From Panagrolaimus kolymaensis (taxonomy: Eukaryota; Nematoda; Chromadorea; Rhabditida; Panagrolaimidae), in the NCBI GenBank assembly GCA_028622995.1, contig JAJQJQ010000002.1, positions 3,038,001 to 3,102,000 of the forward strand: DNA of 64,000 nt, in the 5' to 3' direction. The notes under the pieces are model-generated. The model ran no database searches, was not told the DNA's origin, and worked only from the letters and a program-made list of their open reading frames with translations. Below are positions 1-11,783 of this stretch, piece after piece (position 1 is the first letter of the stretch; each line of letters begins with the position of its first letter). Position numbers and translations under genes: made by a program.

Positions 1-1794
1 TAGCGAATATTAAGTTGAGAAAGAATTTCATCATCTGTAAAATAGTTATTATTAAAAATAGGAAGCAAAAGTTAAATAAATCGAACCATTTTCTTCAAAA
101 TCGGCAATATTTTCCCTTGCAGCAGCGACTTCTTGATATTTAGCGATAAGCTTGCTAAAATCCAAATCGGGTCCAAAAGGATTTCTGTGAAGGATTTCTG
201 TCACTCCAGTTATTGCATTTCTTCGAACAGAAACTAAAGAATCAGCGATAAGCATAGCATAATTTTCGACGAAGTTGTAAGCATAAAAATTAGTTGAGAA
301 GCGACGCTTTTTTCTTTCACCAACAATTTCTTTATCATCTTCAAGAAAGCTTTCACAAACGATGTGGGAAATAACTGTGGCTGCACGATTTCTTACAAAG
401 CTTGAATGATCACAAAAGAAAAATCGGATTTCTAGAAAAATTCTTGAAATAAAATCAGCATTTTTTTCTTGTGCATCTAGACGAAGATTATAAACGATAA
501 CAGCTTCCATTGCAGATAAGATAGCGCATCTAATTAAATGTTGCTAAAAAACAAAAAATTAAAGACGAGGAAAATAAATTAAATAGTGATTACCTCAGAA
601 TGAAGAAATTTCCAAAAGCTTTGAAAATGTTTAACAACAAAATCAGGATATTTTTCAGCCAAAGTACTGATAAACAATGAGAATGGACGAACTTTATCAT
701 TTGAAGCAGAATCAGACCAATCAAGAGCAGTAAAATTTTCTAATATGGCATGTAAAAAGTGATCACGATAACGTTCACCCAAATCCATAATTGGTTGCAA
801 GAAAATGAAGGTTGTAACTTTTTTAAAGTATTCCCATTTATGAATTTTCTCAAGCAAAACAATTACGATTGCTGAAAATAAAGGAGTGAATAAAAAAGTA
901 AAGTGTAAAGCTACTTACGCTTCATAAAGTTCCATTCAATTCCCATGAAACCCAAAATCAGAAAAATTGATGGATAAAGTTGTCGAATTTCACTTCTGGA
1001 TAGAGAATTCTCAGGAAGACTCAAGAGCTTAATAATGTAATGAACCACAACTCTATAAAAAAATTTCGTGTAACTTTATAATAACAAAAATTTACCTCGG
1101 AATGCCTTCTGATGGCCTGTCAGGTTGGAAAAGAAGTAAAATTGCAGATTGGTCATTTTCTTTTCGAGTAAGTAAAGTTTGAAGCAAGATAACAATTTTT
1201 TTGCGAAGTTTAGCAACATCGTCATAAAAATTGCCTTTCGTATTTTTACCCTTTTTCTCGATGGCAGGACTAAAAACATACAATAGAATTAATGCAAAAA
1301 GGATAAATAAACATACTTTTTAAGAGCTTCAGATTCAAGAACAGTTGCCATGCGACACAGAAGATAAAGATAAGGCGGCAATGATGTTCTAATTCTGTTG
1401 ATATCGCGAATTACTCTTTCGTCAGTTGTATCAACTTCAGCGATAAAATCCGGCATTGTAGAAGCAAAAACATCCGTCATCTTTGAAAGACCCTTGTAAA
1501 GTGAAGTCGTTGATTCAAAAATGATTTCTTTTGAAGTTAAAGATGGATCAGTAATGGTGCGAAAAAATGGACCAAAGTATTCCAAAATTTCCCACCATTG
1601 AGCAAGATTTTGATTAAATTCTAAAAAGGATAAAGTAATTATTTTTATAAATAAAGAGCGATAAGCTTACCATTTAAGTTAGCTTCGATATCTTCTTCAG
1701 CAATAGGACCTTTTTCAACGAAGAAATTTCCAGTGTCATGAAATAGATCTTCATCCCTTTTAGGAATAATAAAAAGACGATCTGTTAAACTCAT
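1..1794 (-). CDS. dpy-28: Condensin complex subunit D2-like (N-terminal part, runs off left edge)
   Basis: HEAT-repeat subunit of condensin, which compacts mitotic chromosomes (in C. elegans also the dosage-compensation complex). The ATG at 1794 opens MSLTDRLFIIPKRDEDLFHD; at least six exons follow leftward, with introns near 1622-1670, 1272-1315, 1053-1096, 865-917 and 543-591. The most telling stretch is near 400-860 (minus), where a segment of the type LGERYRDHFLHAILENF is followed by VVKHFQSFWKFLHSE and, in the next exon, IRCAILSAMEAVIVYN and CDHSSFVRNRAATVISHIV. This resembles the conserved helical repeats of NCAPD2/Cnd1 N-terminal domains. The 3' half lies outside the window. A condensin-II D3 subunit is a less likely alternative. 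The assignment rests on my recognition of motifs, not on a search. Confidence 0.72.
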
Positions 1795-1935
1795 CTATAA
1801 AAGATAAAAAAATTAATATAAACAAAATAAAAGCAATGAAATGTATTGTAAAAGGTCATTAACCTAAACAAAAAAAACCAAGAATATACAAAAAAATATA
1901 TAAATCTTTATTTAAATTTTTACAAAAAAACAAAA

Positions 1936-3018
1936 TTAAAACCTAGCAAGAAAAGAATTACAAACAAAAGGGGAACCTTCAGCTAATTCGGAACAATAAT
2001 GTTTTGCACTTTTGCCATTCCAAAAAGCAAAAGAAAATTTTGGACTATTATGAAAAGCTACAATTTCATGAACCCTATTCTGCCTTAAAATAAGTAATCC
2101 TCCTACAACTCTTCTCTCAACGGGAAAATGCGAGATTGTTGGAGAATTCATAAACACATCACGAAAGAACGATGAAACAACAGATGGGAGCATATCGTGG
2201 TCGAATGAAAGGAATACATAATTGGCTAAAGCTTCAGCAAAATGAATTCGAGATAGGACTTCGCCACAACCAGATACAGAAATAGAAATTGATCGAGAGC
2301 CACGTTCTTCAGCCCAAATAGCACTTCCAAACATTGTTGAATGACCGAGTCTACCGTCCTTTTTGAGCGAAATACCACCAGAAGATACGCATGCTTCAGA
2401 GCGTCCATTTTCCTGCAACATATTGATATGAGATTAATTCTATAGAATTTGCTTTCCTTACAGAAATATAAACACTTCCAACAGTATCCATTGTATCTTC
2501 CATTTGAGCATCTATTGAATTGAATTCGTCTATAGCTTTCTTTGCTGCTTCATATCCTCTGATAGCAATAGGCGCTTTAAGTTCAGAGTTCTCCACAACA
2601 GGTAGATTCAATTCAGCGACAAGTAAATCAGCTCCATTTCCAACAATAACTTGCGGAGGAATCAAAGCAAAGTTCGCTTCGGAAATAAATTTAACAGCTA
2701 AATATTTTGCAGGAAGAATAGGATGTCGAGTATTTGAAACAGCACCAACACCACCGAAAGCCATTTTTTCTGAACACATATATGCAGCTTCACATTCCAC
2801 ACGACCAGTGCAAGTTAAGGACGACCCAAAACCACAGTTGAGAATAGGATCAGATTCTAAGTGCTAAAAATAACCGAAATCCTTAATGTACAAGAAGAAT
2901 GAAAGAAATTTACCACAACAACTTGAACGGGATCATTTCTCCATTTTTTAACAGCGTCTGAACATATTCGATCAATACCACTGAGTTTGATTTGGACGCC
3001 TCCATGAGCGCCTAACAT
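1936..3018 (-). CDS. TASP1: Taspase-1-like threonine aspartase
   Basis: Member of the Ntn-hydrolase (type-2 asparaginase) superfamily; taspase 1 cleaves after aspartate in nuclear regulators such as MLL and TFIIA in other animals. The ATG at 3018 opens MLGAHGGVQIKLSG, matching the HxGAG-type N-terminal strand. Next come an asparaginase-fold core (LESDPILNCGFGS, ECEAAYM, KMAFGGVGAV) and the autocleavage site DTVGSVYIS, in which the threonine is the expected nucleophile. The C-terminal half carries VSSGGISLKKDGRLGHS and SVSGCGEVLSR, both typical of taspase rather than of ordinary asparaginase. Three exons, with introns near 2863-2913 and 2415-2460. The start codon overlaps the stop of the glutaredoxin-like gene upstream, so both are probably made from one transcription unit. 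The final exon ends at 1936. Confidence 0.85.
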
Positions 3019-3385
3019 TTTTGAAGCTTTTTTAAATTCTCTTCAAAGATCATTGATGAAAATCGATGCTTGAGAAGAACTTGATTATTTAGCAATAATA
3101 CAGGAATATCGTATTTGTATTTCTAAAAAACAAAAAAATTAACACGCAACAATACAAAAGATAAAAGCAAACCTCAAAAAGATCTTTATCTAATTTAATG
3201 TTAACTTCTTCAATATCAAAGTTCAAAGTATTATTTTTTGACAAATAATGCGTAAATTGCTTTTTAAAGTGAACACACAAACTGCAATCTTCAGATGTTA
3301 GAAGCTTCACTCTTAAAGATTTAGAAGAAGCGTTGATACAAAAAAGAGATTGTGAAAAATTGAAGATTCTTTTTGCTGCAAGCAT
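3012..3385 (-). CDS. Glutaredoxin-like thioredoxin-fold protein (C5orf63/YDR286C type)
   Basis: Small thioredoxin-fold protein of 107 residues from two exons (3385-3173 and 3122-3012, phase 0, intron ending TTTTTTAG). Exon 1 holds a CxxC redox motif in the context TSEDCSLCVHFKKQF; exon 2 holds KYKYDIPVLLLLNNQVLLKH, containing the cis-proline segment (DIPV) expected of the fold. This order (strand, CxxC, helix, YxxDIPV, short hairpin) matches the glutaredoxin-like family of human C5orf63 and yeast YDR286C, whose cellular role is poorly known. A basic, hydrophobic N-terminus (MLAAKRIFNFSQSLFC) could be a mitochondrial presequence; that is inference. The stop codon (3014-3012) overlaps the ATG of the taspase gene (3018-3016) by seven bases in another frame. 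Confidence 0.78.
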
Positions 3386-4021
3386 TGTTTAATTTTTTTC
3401 ATTGAAGAAATTTGGTGAATGAAGCGGGAATCTGTTTACAACAAGGGATATTTTGCCAAAAAAATATTTGTATGAAGATTTTGTTTTAAAAATTTATCCA
3501 TTCTACTGTAAAATATTACTTTTTTCTTCTTCTTTGGTTTTGTTGGTGAAAAAAATCTCTGAAATTATAATTCATATGTAATTCCAGACACATACGCACA
3601 AACTAAAAGAAGCAAAATAAATTATGAAGGGAAAAAAATATTTGAACCATGAAATTCATTGATGCATGAGTTAGTTGAAGAAGGCTTGATGATAAATTGT
3701 AATTTTAGAATGAGAAAGAAGAGGAATACTAAAGACGGTGTGATTGATGACCCTTACGCGGCGCCATTGTTCTTTTGTTGTTTTTTTCTAAGCCTTTTTC
3801 CTCTTTCATTTCTTCTAACTTGCTAGCAAGCAAGCTTAATGATGGATGGCGCCAGCGGCATTTTGACTGGTATATTGGTGGTGGTGGTTGGTAACTACTA
3901 CTACCTTCACTCTTTTTTTTTCCCATCTCAATCTTTTTCTCGCCTTCTCCGAAAATTAGTTAGCTTTGTTTATTTTTTATTTTAAAAAGTAAATGTGAAT
4001 TGTGAGAAAGAAAAAAATATA
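3386..4021. other. Divergent intergenic region between glutaredoxin-like and lev-9-like genes
   Basis: About 630 bp separating divergently transcribed genes. It contains T-rich and A-rich runs and a 65-codon minus-strand open frame (3729-3926) rich in Ser, Pro and Lys with no recognisable domain or splice context. It presumably holds both promoters; no specific regulatory motif is convincing. Confidence 0.5.
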
Positions 4022-7000
4022 ATGAAATTATTAAAATGGTTTGGAACATTATTTTTTGTGTTTCATATTTGTGTAATTTCTGAATGTTTTACCGGCCCAT
4101 TATCAGGATGCCCATTACCTTCGGCATTTCCTCGACCTAAATATTGTCGAAAAGCATGCCATTCAGATAATAATTGTAAGAAAGCTAACAAAAGATGCCT
4201 TTGTGATGGAGAATGCGGCCGCTCATGTGTTAATCCAGGTAAAAATAAAAGCAAAAATTTATTGATGCACCCTTTTTTAATTAATTGTTTTATTTTTTTT
4301 TTATTCTTTCCAGCTGCAACTTGTCATCCATTGGTTGATCTTCCAAATGGATTTGTTCGAACCCCAAGTGATTTTACTTTTGATTCAAATGGTAACTTTT
4401 GCCGCATGTCTTTCATTTTGGTAATCCTTAAATTTGAAATTTCAGTTGAGTATATTTGTAATCAAGGCTATATACTAATTGGAGCTTCACAAAGAAGATG
4501 CATGGCTAATCGCTTGTGGTCTTCCAGTAAACCCGTTTGTCGACCACAATGTATGCTTCAGTTTAAAAAAAATTTTTCATACAAACTTTTAATTTTAGTA
4601 AAATGTGGCCCTCCTCCTGAATTACCATACGCTCATCATAATGGAAATTCTTATGATGGACAATATGATGTTGATTCAGAGGTTCACTATTCATGTGTAT
4701 TGGGTTATGAAAGATTTTCAAATAATGAACTTCCAATTGCAAAATGTCTTTTAAATCGAAAGCAAATTGCTCAATGGTTTGGACCTGATCTTCGATGCGC
4801 TGCAATAAGTTGCACCGATCCAGGAACCCCATTAAATGGTTATCGAAAGGGTGAACTTTTTCAATATCCACACAGCATAGAAATTTCATGTGCTGTTGGA
4901 TTTCGGCTTGAAGGTTCACGAATAAGAAAATGCACCACTAAAGGTGAATGGACAGGTGATCCAGCAGTTTGTCGACGTGAGTCAAAATCGCTATAATTTA
5001 ATTTCTGCTATTTTTTAATTTTAGCTACTGAATGCGCGAAACCTTTTGATCCACTTCATGGAAACGTGCTGGGTAGTTCTTTAACTTATCAATCGGTTGT
5101 AACTTATTCCTGTAATGAAGGGTATCGATTAGTGGGTCAAGTTCAAAGAATTTGTTTAGCTGAAGGAGTTTGGGCAGGTCATGAACCTCGATGTGAGGAA
5201 ATTCGATGTCCATCATTGCCTCTTTTATACAATGGTTACATAGAAGGAGAGGATACAAACTTTGGAAGTATGGTAGTTTTTCGATGTTTAGAATCTATGA
5301 GTCATGTTGGTGCACCTTATGCTAAATGTGAAGAGGATGGACAATGGTCTCATGTTATGCCTAAATGTTTAGGTATGATTCATGAATCATGGAAAAATAT
5401 TTTTTTTTAATTTTAGCTGGTTGTCGGGTGCCATTAATTCATAATGGAAGAATAAATAATTTTAATACGAATGAATTAATTCCACATGGAGCCTCCGTTA
5501 ATGTTATTTGCAATGCAAAACATGAAACAAAATCATCGGAAACGGTTTCATGTCATAATGGAACTTGGAGTCATGTACCTCAATGTGTACCCATTCGATG
5601 TCGATCATGGCCGGAAAGGATTTCAAATGCAAAAGTAATTTTCACTAAATCTATGCATGGTTCCATTGCAAAATATGTTTGCCGCCATGGTTATCGTCCA
5701 AGCAGCGATAATAATGTAATCAAATGTCTTTTTGGAAAATGGATTCGTGAAGGTCCACCATTTCGATGCCTTGCAAGTGAGTATTTGAGATTGCAATGGA
5801 CCATTTAAAAATAAAATGGTTTTTAGTGTCATGTGATCATCCAAGTAAAAAATATGGTATTCTTGAAGGCGGCCAAATTATGCTTGAAGGCCAAATGGGA
5901 GCTTATGATTTTGCAGATTATATTAGTCGAGTTCCAGATGGTAGAGCCATCATATTTGAATGTCATAAAGGGAATCGATTGATAGGTGAGTCATAGAATT
6001 TTTATACTAGAATATCGCCGTTTAGGCGGATTTTTAGGGCCTCCAAAGGCCACATGTGTTAATGGAGAATGGCTACCTAATATTAAACCTAAATGCGTGT
6101 CCCAAAGACATCCAGCAATGGATGGTCAAATAATTTGGAATCGAACAAAGCGAAGCGCTTTAGGTGGCGGACTTTCAGCTGCAAGGCAATGTCCTGATAT
6201 TCAAAATGATGAAACTAAAAATGTTGTTTATACTAAACCTCAACGAGAAATTATTGTAAGTTATCATACAAGAAGAAGGCATCGCCCAACATTTTTCGTA
6301 AACATCATATAGATCATCCACAGATTGTTTGCAGAAGTGGCTTTGAAATTTCCAATAACGGTGATGGGATTTCACATTGTCGAAATGGCATTTGGCAGCC
6401 TCAAATCGCTGAATGTAAACCTCGCCGATGTCGAATTCCTTCAAGATTACATGCATTTTTTCTTCAAACAACAACATCAAAATTATTGCAAAGCGGTGAT
6501 GAAATTAAGCATGGCGAAGGTGTGAGATTAGTGTGTCTTCGAGGATTTCATATTGCTGGAGGAAGTGTGTTAGAATGCTTTCAAGGAACTTTGCTACAAA
6601 AAGCTGGAGAATGTAAAGCTCGATCGTGCATTCTTCCTAATATAAGAGGAGGTAAATTTATTTCGAAGAAAGGGAAGAAGCTCAAACATGGAAATTTTGC
6701 AACTTTAAAATGTGAAGGATATGAAGAACTAATTAAATGCAATTTTGGTCAATTATCTCCCGCTCCAACTTGTGATAAAAATTGTAAACACTTTTTTGCA
6801 ACAAAAAAAAAACAATAAAGAAAAAAAATTTCAGCAAGTTCTCATTGTTTACCTCCAAGTGATCGATCTTTGCCAGCTTTAATATATTTTAATCGAAGCG
6901 AAACGGAAACTATTTTTCTTGATCGCTTCCAATCTGTTTATCCCAATGGAACCTTAATTCAATATCAATGTACTGAGTCATCGCCACCACGAATTCAAGC

Positions 7001-8935
7001 CGGAGCAATTGAATGTCAAAGTGGGGAATGGGTTTCAAAACTCTCTCCTTGTGGTTTGTTTGGTTTTATTTGTGGAATCCAAAAGAAATTTTTTTTTAGT
7101 TTCAATAAATCGAACTGCAGTTATTACAAGAGCCCGAACCGATTACACTTTATGTCCGCCGCCATTGCTTGATTCCAGATTTGTTGCATTAAATGTTGAA
7201 AATTGGCCTCAACATCGTGAAGCATTTTTTGCTCATGGAACTGTTTTGGAAATTAGTTGTGCATCATTTTCCCCAGTTGAAAAGAATGCCTTTTGGAAAT
7301 GTCGCCGAGGGAAATGGCAAATTAAAGGAGCAACACCCAATTGTCCAGCAAGTAAGATTTTATAAATTTGAAAGTGGAAAGATAAATTAAATTATTTTAG
7401 TGGATAATCTTTGCACTTATAAAATTGATCGATCAGCTCGAGTTCAAGTATATCATATTCAAACTCGACAGTTTGTTGTTTTTAATCAACATTTTGGAAT
7501 TGGATCTAAACTACTTTTTACATGTGCGAATCATCATTTCATGGATCAATTGAGAGGAACCATGTTGATGGAATGCACCGGCAAAAATGAATGGTCATCT
7601 TCATCACCACCTCATTGTGTTCCATTGGATCCTGAACATAAAAAAGGTGAAATTACAGATTTGAAAAAATTTATCAACAAAAAATAATATTTTTTAGTTG
7701 AATCACCGCCTGTACACTTTGCAGTGGAACATGGCTCATACACGGTATCACCAGATAATGAATTAATTGTAAATCAATCAGTTACAATTCATCTTTATTG
7801 TTTTTACCCTAAAAATCTTGGACAACCGAAATGGGAAACAACTTCAACTTACCGTAGCTTTTCTCAAAGCTGGACAAAAGGAGTCCATCCACAATTTATG
7901 GAAAATGATGCATATTCTGTTTGTTTTAAACTATTTTAAAACTTTTTTTTGAAAGTCTTATATTTAGCTCACTATAACGGTAGCTCAACCAGAAGATAGT
8001 GGTTATTATTATTGTGTATTACCAGATCATCGACGAACCCTCGTTCAACTTTATGTCAAAGAAGAATCATGCCAACAATTTTCAGAAACTCCAAATTTAA
8101 AAATAATTTACACAACAAAAAGTTTATTTTTGGGTACAATTGCACAATTTTCTTGTGCTCATGGCTTCCAACTTCAAGGACATTCCTCACTTGTTTGTTT
8201 AAAAGGTGGAAGATGGTCTAATTTTCCTCCAAAATGTCAATGTATTATAAATTTTAATTCTAAGTGATCCATACCTTTTTAAACATATCTTTCAGCAATA
8301 CAATGTCCTCCTTTCCCGATTGAAGATCATCATCTTTCACTTTCAGTTACCTCCTTTAAATTTGGAGGCATCGCTCGTTTTTCGTGCATCGATGGTTTCA
8401 TTCTTAATCCCACTTCCCTTTTACATTGCGATTCAGAAGGGCGATGGTCAAGTTCCCAACCAGTTTGCCTTCCAGTAACATGTCCATCGCCTCCCATTCC
8501 ATTAAATGGTCATCTTATTGAATCCCCTACAACTTCATCTAATCGCCATCGAACTTATAAAGAAAGCGATGTTGTAATTTATACGTGTAAAAAGGGTTAC
8601 ATGTTGACAGGTTCAGATTTTTCAATTTGTCAAAGAAGTGGACGATGGAGTAAATTACAAGCAAAATGTATGTATTTTTGTACTTTGTTTTATTCATAAT
8701 TTTTATCTTAAATATTTTAAGGCCAACCTTTTTGTCGATTTCCTGGCCGTCCCGAACATGGTGATGTTACATTTGAACCACGAGAATATTATCTTGTTGG
8801 AGAGAAAATTGTATATTATTGTACTACATCTGGTTATAAACTTTCGGGTGAAAATGTTCTCGAATGTTTGGGAGAAAGCAAATGGTCTCGGCAACTGCCT
8901 TCGTGTAAACCTCCAAAGCAAAGAAAAAACCTTTA
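4022..8935 (+). CDS. lev-9: LEV-9-like secreted scaffold: WAP domain, about 18 CCP/sushi domains, one Ig-like domain
   Basis: In C. elegans LEV-9 is a muscle-secreted WAP plus eight-CCP protein that clusters levamisole acetylcholine receptors with LEV-10. Here the ATG at 4022 gives a clean signal peptide ([18 protein letters not shown]); an in-frame ATG at 3995 adds nine residues. A WAP-type cysteine cluster follows (4110-4240; [18 protein letters not shown]). Eight CCP modules then run from 4318 to 6105, each with four cysteines and a W before the last. Directly after CCP8 comes [11 protein letters not shown] (6138-6170), a furin-type RxKR site. Downstream I count ten more CCP-like modules, with an Ig-like segment between them (7700-8065; [12 protein letters not shown]). 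Many exons, introns 45-85 bp. The last CCP ends [10 protein letters not shown] at 8935. No transmembrane segment is visible. Exon joins around 6255-6338 were chosen by phase (acceptor CCACAG). Confidence 0.85.
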
Positions 8936-9664
8936 ATTGTATAAAATTTTTTAAAAATAAATTTATTTTTACTTTGATTTATCTTTGTTGGAGTAAGCAA
9001 AATTGTTTGATAAAGAAGCAAGAAGTGAATATTCAAATAACTCAAAGCAAGACGATGAATGTGTAAAAATTTTTTGTTATGTTTTGTATTTTTTCAATAA
9101 AAATTGATGATTTTTTTTCGAAATTTGAAACATGTATAAAAGCATGGATGCGAAAAAATTTGATGCTTACTCGTCTTCAAAAAAAGTTTTGTTTACCTTT
9201 GACAAGAGCTTTTGCGCAACTTTTTTTTCTTCTTCTTAAATGTGTGGGCTGCTATAACGTCAAAACGGAAGGAGGAAGGAAGCAGCAAAAGCAGTAATAG
9301 AAAGAAGCTCAACACTTACAGAAAAAAAAACTTTTTATTGTCTTTTTTTTCTGGATGATTTTTTTTGCAATGCTTGGAATTTTTTTACGGGTTATTTATT
9401 GATTAATAATACCGAAAATTTATAGAATCTTTTTTATTTAATCTTTTAAAATATGTTTTAAGCTACAATATTCTTAATTCGAGGATGAGCTAAAACTTTT
9501 CATTTTTTGTCTTCGTGATTAGTATTATTTTCTTTGTAAATTAAGAGCTTTTACCTTCAAATCTTATCACATTCCATAAATCATATTAATTTTATAGCTG
9601 CGATAATAATACAGAAAATTTATATGTGTTTAAAATCTCTTCATCAAAATTTTTTTTTATAGAG
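8936..9664. other. Intergenic region between lev-9-like and paxillin genes
   Basis: T-rich, low complexity. An AATAAA-type signal (about 9095-9105) lies downstream of the lev-9-like stop. No coding exon is convincing; a possible upstream paxillin exon carrying LD motifs was looked for and not found. The run ending TTTTTTTTATAG just before 9663 is a good cis or trans splice acceptor. Confidence 0.5.
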
Positions 9665-10684
9665 ATGATGTTGACTGAATTAGAGCGCAACTTACAGCAT
9701 TATAATTCACGACGAAGCATTCCCAATCATGCTTCAAGCCGAAGCATAAATAATGCTGAAGGAGGATGGTCAAATCCATCACAAATTGGATCAATGATTG
9801 GTGGCCTTAGCCCTGATGCAAGCAAACATGGAATTAATACAATTCCGAAAGGCGATTGTGCAGCTTGTGGTAAACCTATTATTGGACAAGTAAGCTCTTT
9901 ATTATTTTTTACGTACAAGTTTTAAAAATTAATTATAGATAATAATGGCATTAGGAAAAATGTGGCATCCTGAACATTATGTTTGTTGTCAATGTGGAAA
10001 TGAACTTGGCCGACAAAATTTTATTGAACGAGGAGGAAAAGCTTATTGTGAGAATGATTATCATGATTTGTTTTCACCTCGATGCGCTTATTGTAATGGT
10101 CCAATAAAGGATGTAAGCATTCTCTCTTTAAGTTTGAGAAAATTAATATTCAACAATTATTTTAGCGCTGTGTAACTGCCATGGGTAAAAATTTCCATGC
10201 TGATCATTTCGTTTGTGTTGAATGTGGAAAAGGTTTTGGACCTGAAGGATATCATGAAAAGGATGGACAGCCATATTGTAAAGCAGATTATTTCCGTCTT
10301 TTTGCTCCCAAATGCCGCGCCTGTAACAAACCTGTTCAAGCTCGCTTTTTGACTGCTCTCCGTGCTGAATGGCATCCTGAATGTTTCGTTTGTCAGGATT
10401 GCCATAAACCATTCAACAGCAACATCTTCTTCGAACTTAATGGTGTTCCATTTTGCGAACAACATTATCATGAACGCCGAGGTTCCGTTTGTGGCGCGTG
10501 TCATCAACCCATTAATGGAAAATGTGTTGGAGCTTTGGGCCAACGATTCCATCCTGAACATTTCACCTGTTCTGATTGCAATCGACAACTTAATAGCCGC
10601 AACTTTAAAGAACACAACTCTCAAGCACTTTGTCAAAAATGTTACGAAAAAATTAATCCTTCTTTCCGAATTGTTCAACCATAA
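9665..10684 (+). CDS. pxl-1: Paxillin-like protein with four LIM domains
   Basis: Focal-adhesion adaptor; C. elegans PXL-1 acts at muscle dense bodies and M-lines. Three exons (9665-9890, 9939-10110, 10166-10684). Four consecutive LIM domains are visible with their Cys/His ligands: [11 protein letters not shown]..., [10 protein letters not shown]..., [10 protein letters not shown]... and [10 protein letters not shown]..., each followed by W/F-H-x2-H/C-F/Y-x-C. The order and linkers ([38 protein letters not shown]) match the paxillin/Hic-5/leupaxin group rather than other LIM proteins. The N-terminus is short: one LD-like helix ([14 protein letters not shown]) and a Ser/Asn/Gly-rich linker, so either this is a short form or further LD exons lie elsewhere. 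The start is the first of two adjacent ATGs, four bases after a TTTATAG acceptor, consistent with trans-splicing. Confidence 0.88.
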
Positions 10685-10917
10685 TCCTTTTCCTTCATCT
10701 TCAAAATGTCAAATCCTTTCTTTCCTTTTTTTGCTTCGTTATTATCAAAAAATAATTTTTAGTAGCCTTTTAAATTTGTAAATAATCTCTGCATAAGCAG
10801 TAAACGAAAAATGGATTTTGATGCTTTTTCTAAATTTGGATAAAGCTTGAATTTAAATTTATAAAGCACGTTTGCAAACATTTTATTTGTTATTTTATTT
10901 GTAATCCTTCTTTAAAA

Positions 10918-11154
10918 ATGAGAGAAATTGATGCCGTCGAAGTTGCTAAACATAATTCTGAAGAATCATTATGGGTTATTGTTCATGGAAAAGTTTATGA
11001 TTTAACAAAATTTCTTTTAAATCATGCGGGCGGCGTTATAGTTTTACTTGAAGCAGCTGGCAAAGATGCTACACCCAAATTTGATGAGGCTGATCATTCA
11101 TTGGATTCAAAAGATATTATGAAAGATTATATCATTGGATTTTTAAAAAAATAA
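10918..11154 (+). CDS. Soluble cytochrome b5-domain protein, intronless, with HAGG heme motif
   Basis: Single-exon 78-residue cytochrome b5 domain. Visible features: [16 protein letters not shown], then HAGG where the family normally has HPGG, then [14 protein letters not shown] containing the second heme histidine. Both axial His are kept, so heme binding is probable despite the Pro-to-Ala change. It ends in GFLKK with no membrane anchor, so it would be a cytosolic or organelle-matrix electron carrier. It lies about 230 bp after paxillin and about 630 bp before an anchored cytochrome b5 paralogue; lack of introns could point to a retroposed or simplified copy (inference). Partner reductases are not in the window. 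Confidence 0.88.
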   Translation: MREIDAVEVAKHNSEESLWVIVHGKVYDLTKFLLNHAGGVIVLLEAAGKDATPKFDEADHSLDSKDIMKDYIIGFLKK

Positions 11155-11783
11155 ATAAATTATGGAGAAGAAAAATAAATTTTTAAAGTTAGAATCACTT
11201 TTTAAGATATTGAAAAAGAAAAAAGAGAAATGCGGTGATATAAAGTACACATGAGTTCGATAGCATTTTATTTTTTTCGCTACCTGAATAGTTTTTGAAA
11301 TTTGGAACTTCGTAGTTATTAAAACTTACAACGTTGTTATTCTTGTTGTAGTAGTAGCATGTGTAATTCTTATTTGAAAGAAAAGAAAGGAAGTTAGTTT
11401 GAAAAAAATATTTTTTTTTTCTTTCTAAAGCATCCGTCATTTTTTTCCGTTTAAAAATGTGTAGGCAACACAGAAACTACAGATTGCTAAAATTTCTCAT
11501 GGACTAGGAATCTCATCATTTTGGAAAGAAATAATTTACTTCTTTTCATGCAGGTTTGTTAAAACGTTCGATTATCATCGAAAGACAAAAAATAATATAT
11601 TTGGTGCTAAGTGAGTCATTGTTTGTCTGTCTGCTGCTGGCTGGTTTTTTAGTGCGATTTTTTTTTGCCAAGGTAAAAACACTTTTTAACAAAAAATTGA
11701 GTTTTGCTCTTTTCACCTTTCTTTCAAATACCTATTTTAGAGTCATACGTTCGATTTGTTTCAATTTATATTTCATTTAAATT
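11155..11783. other. Intergenic region between tandem cytochrome b5 genes
   Basis: T-rich spacer with no supported gene; open frames on both strands here are low-complexity Phe/Leu/Lys-rich. It ends with a run (CTATTTTAG near 11740) that could be a splice acceptor in the 5' UTR of the next gene. Confidence 0.45.

Noticed and set aside
3729..3926. 65-codon minus-strand open frame (Ser/Pro/Lys-rich) in the lev-9 upstream region
   Set aside because: Low complexity, no domain, and placed in a divergent promoter region without splice context.
8638..9066. 142-codon plus-strand frame at the end of the lev-9-like gene
   Set aside because: Off-frame reading of the last CCP exon; the CCP frame with proper cysteines ends at 8935.
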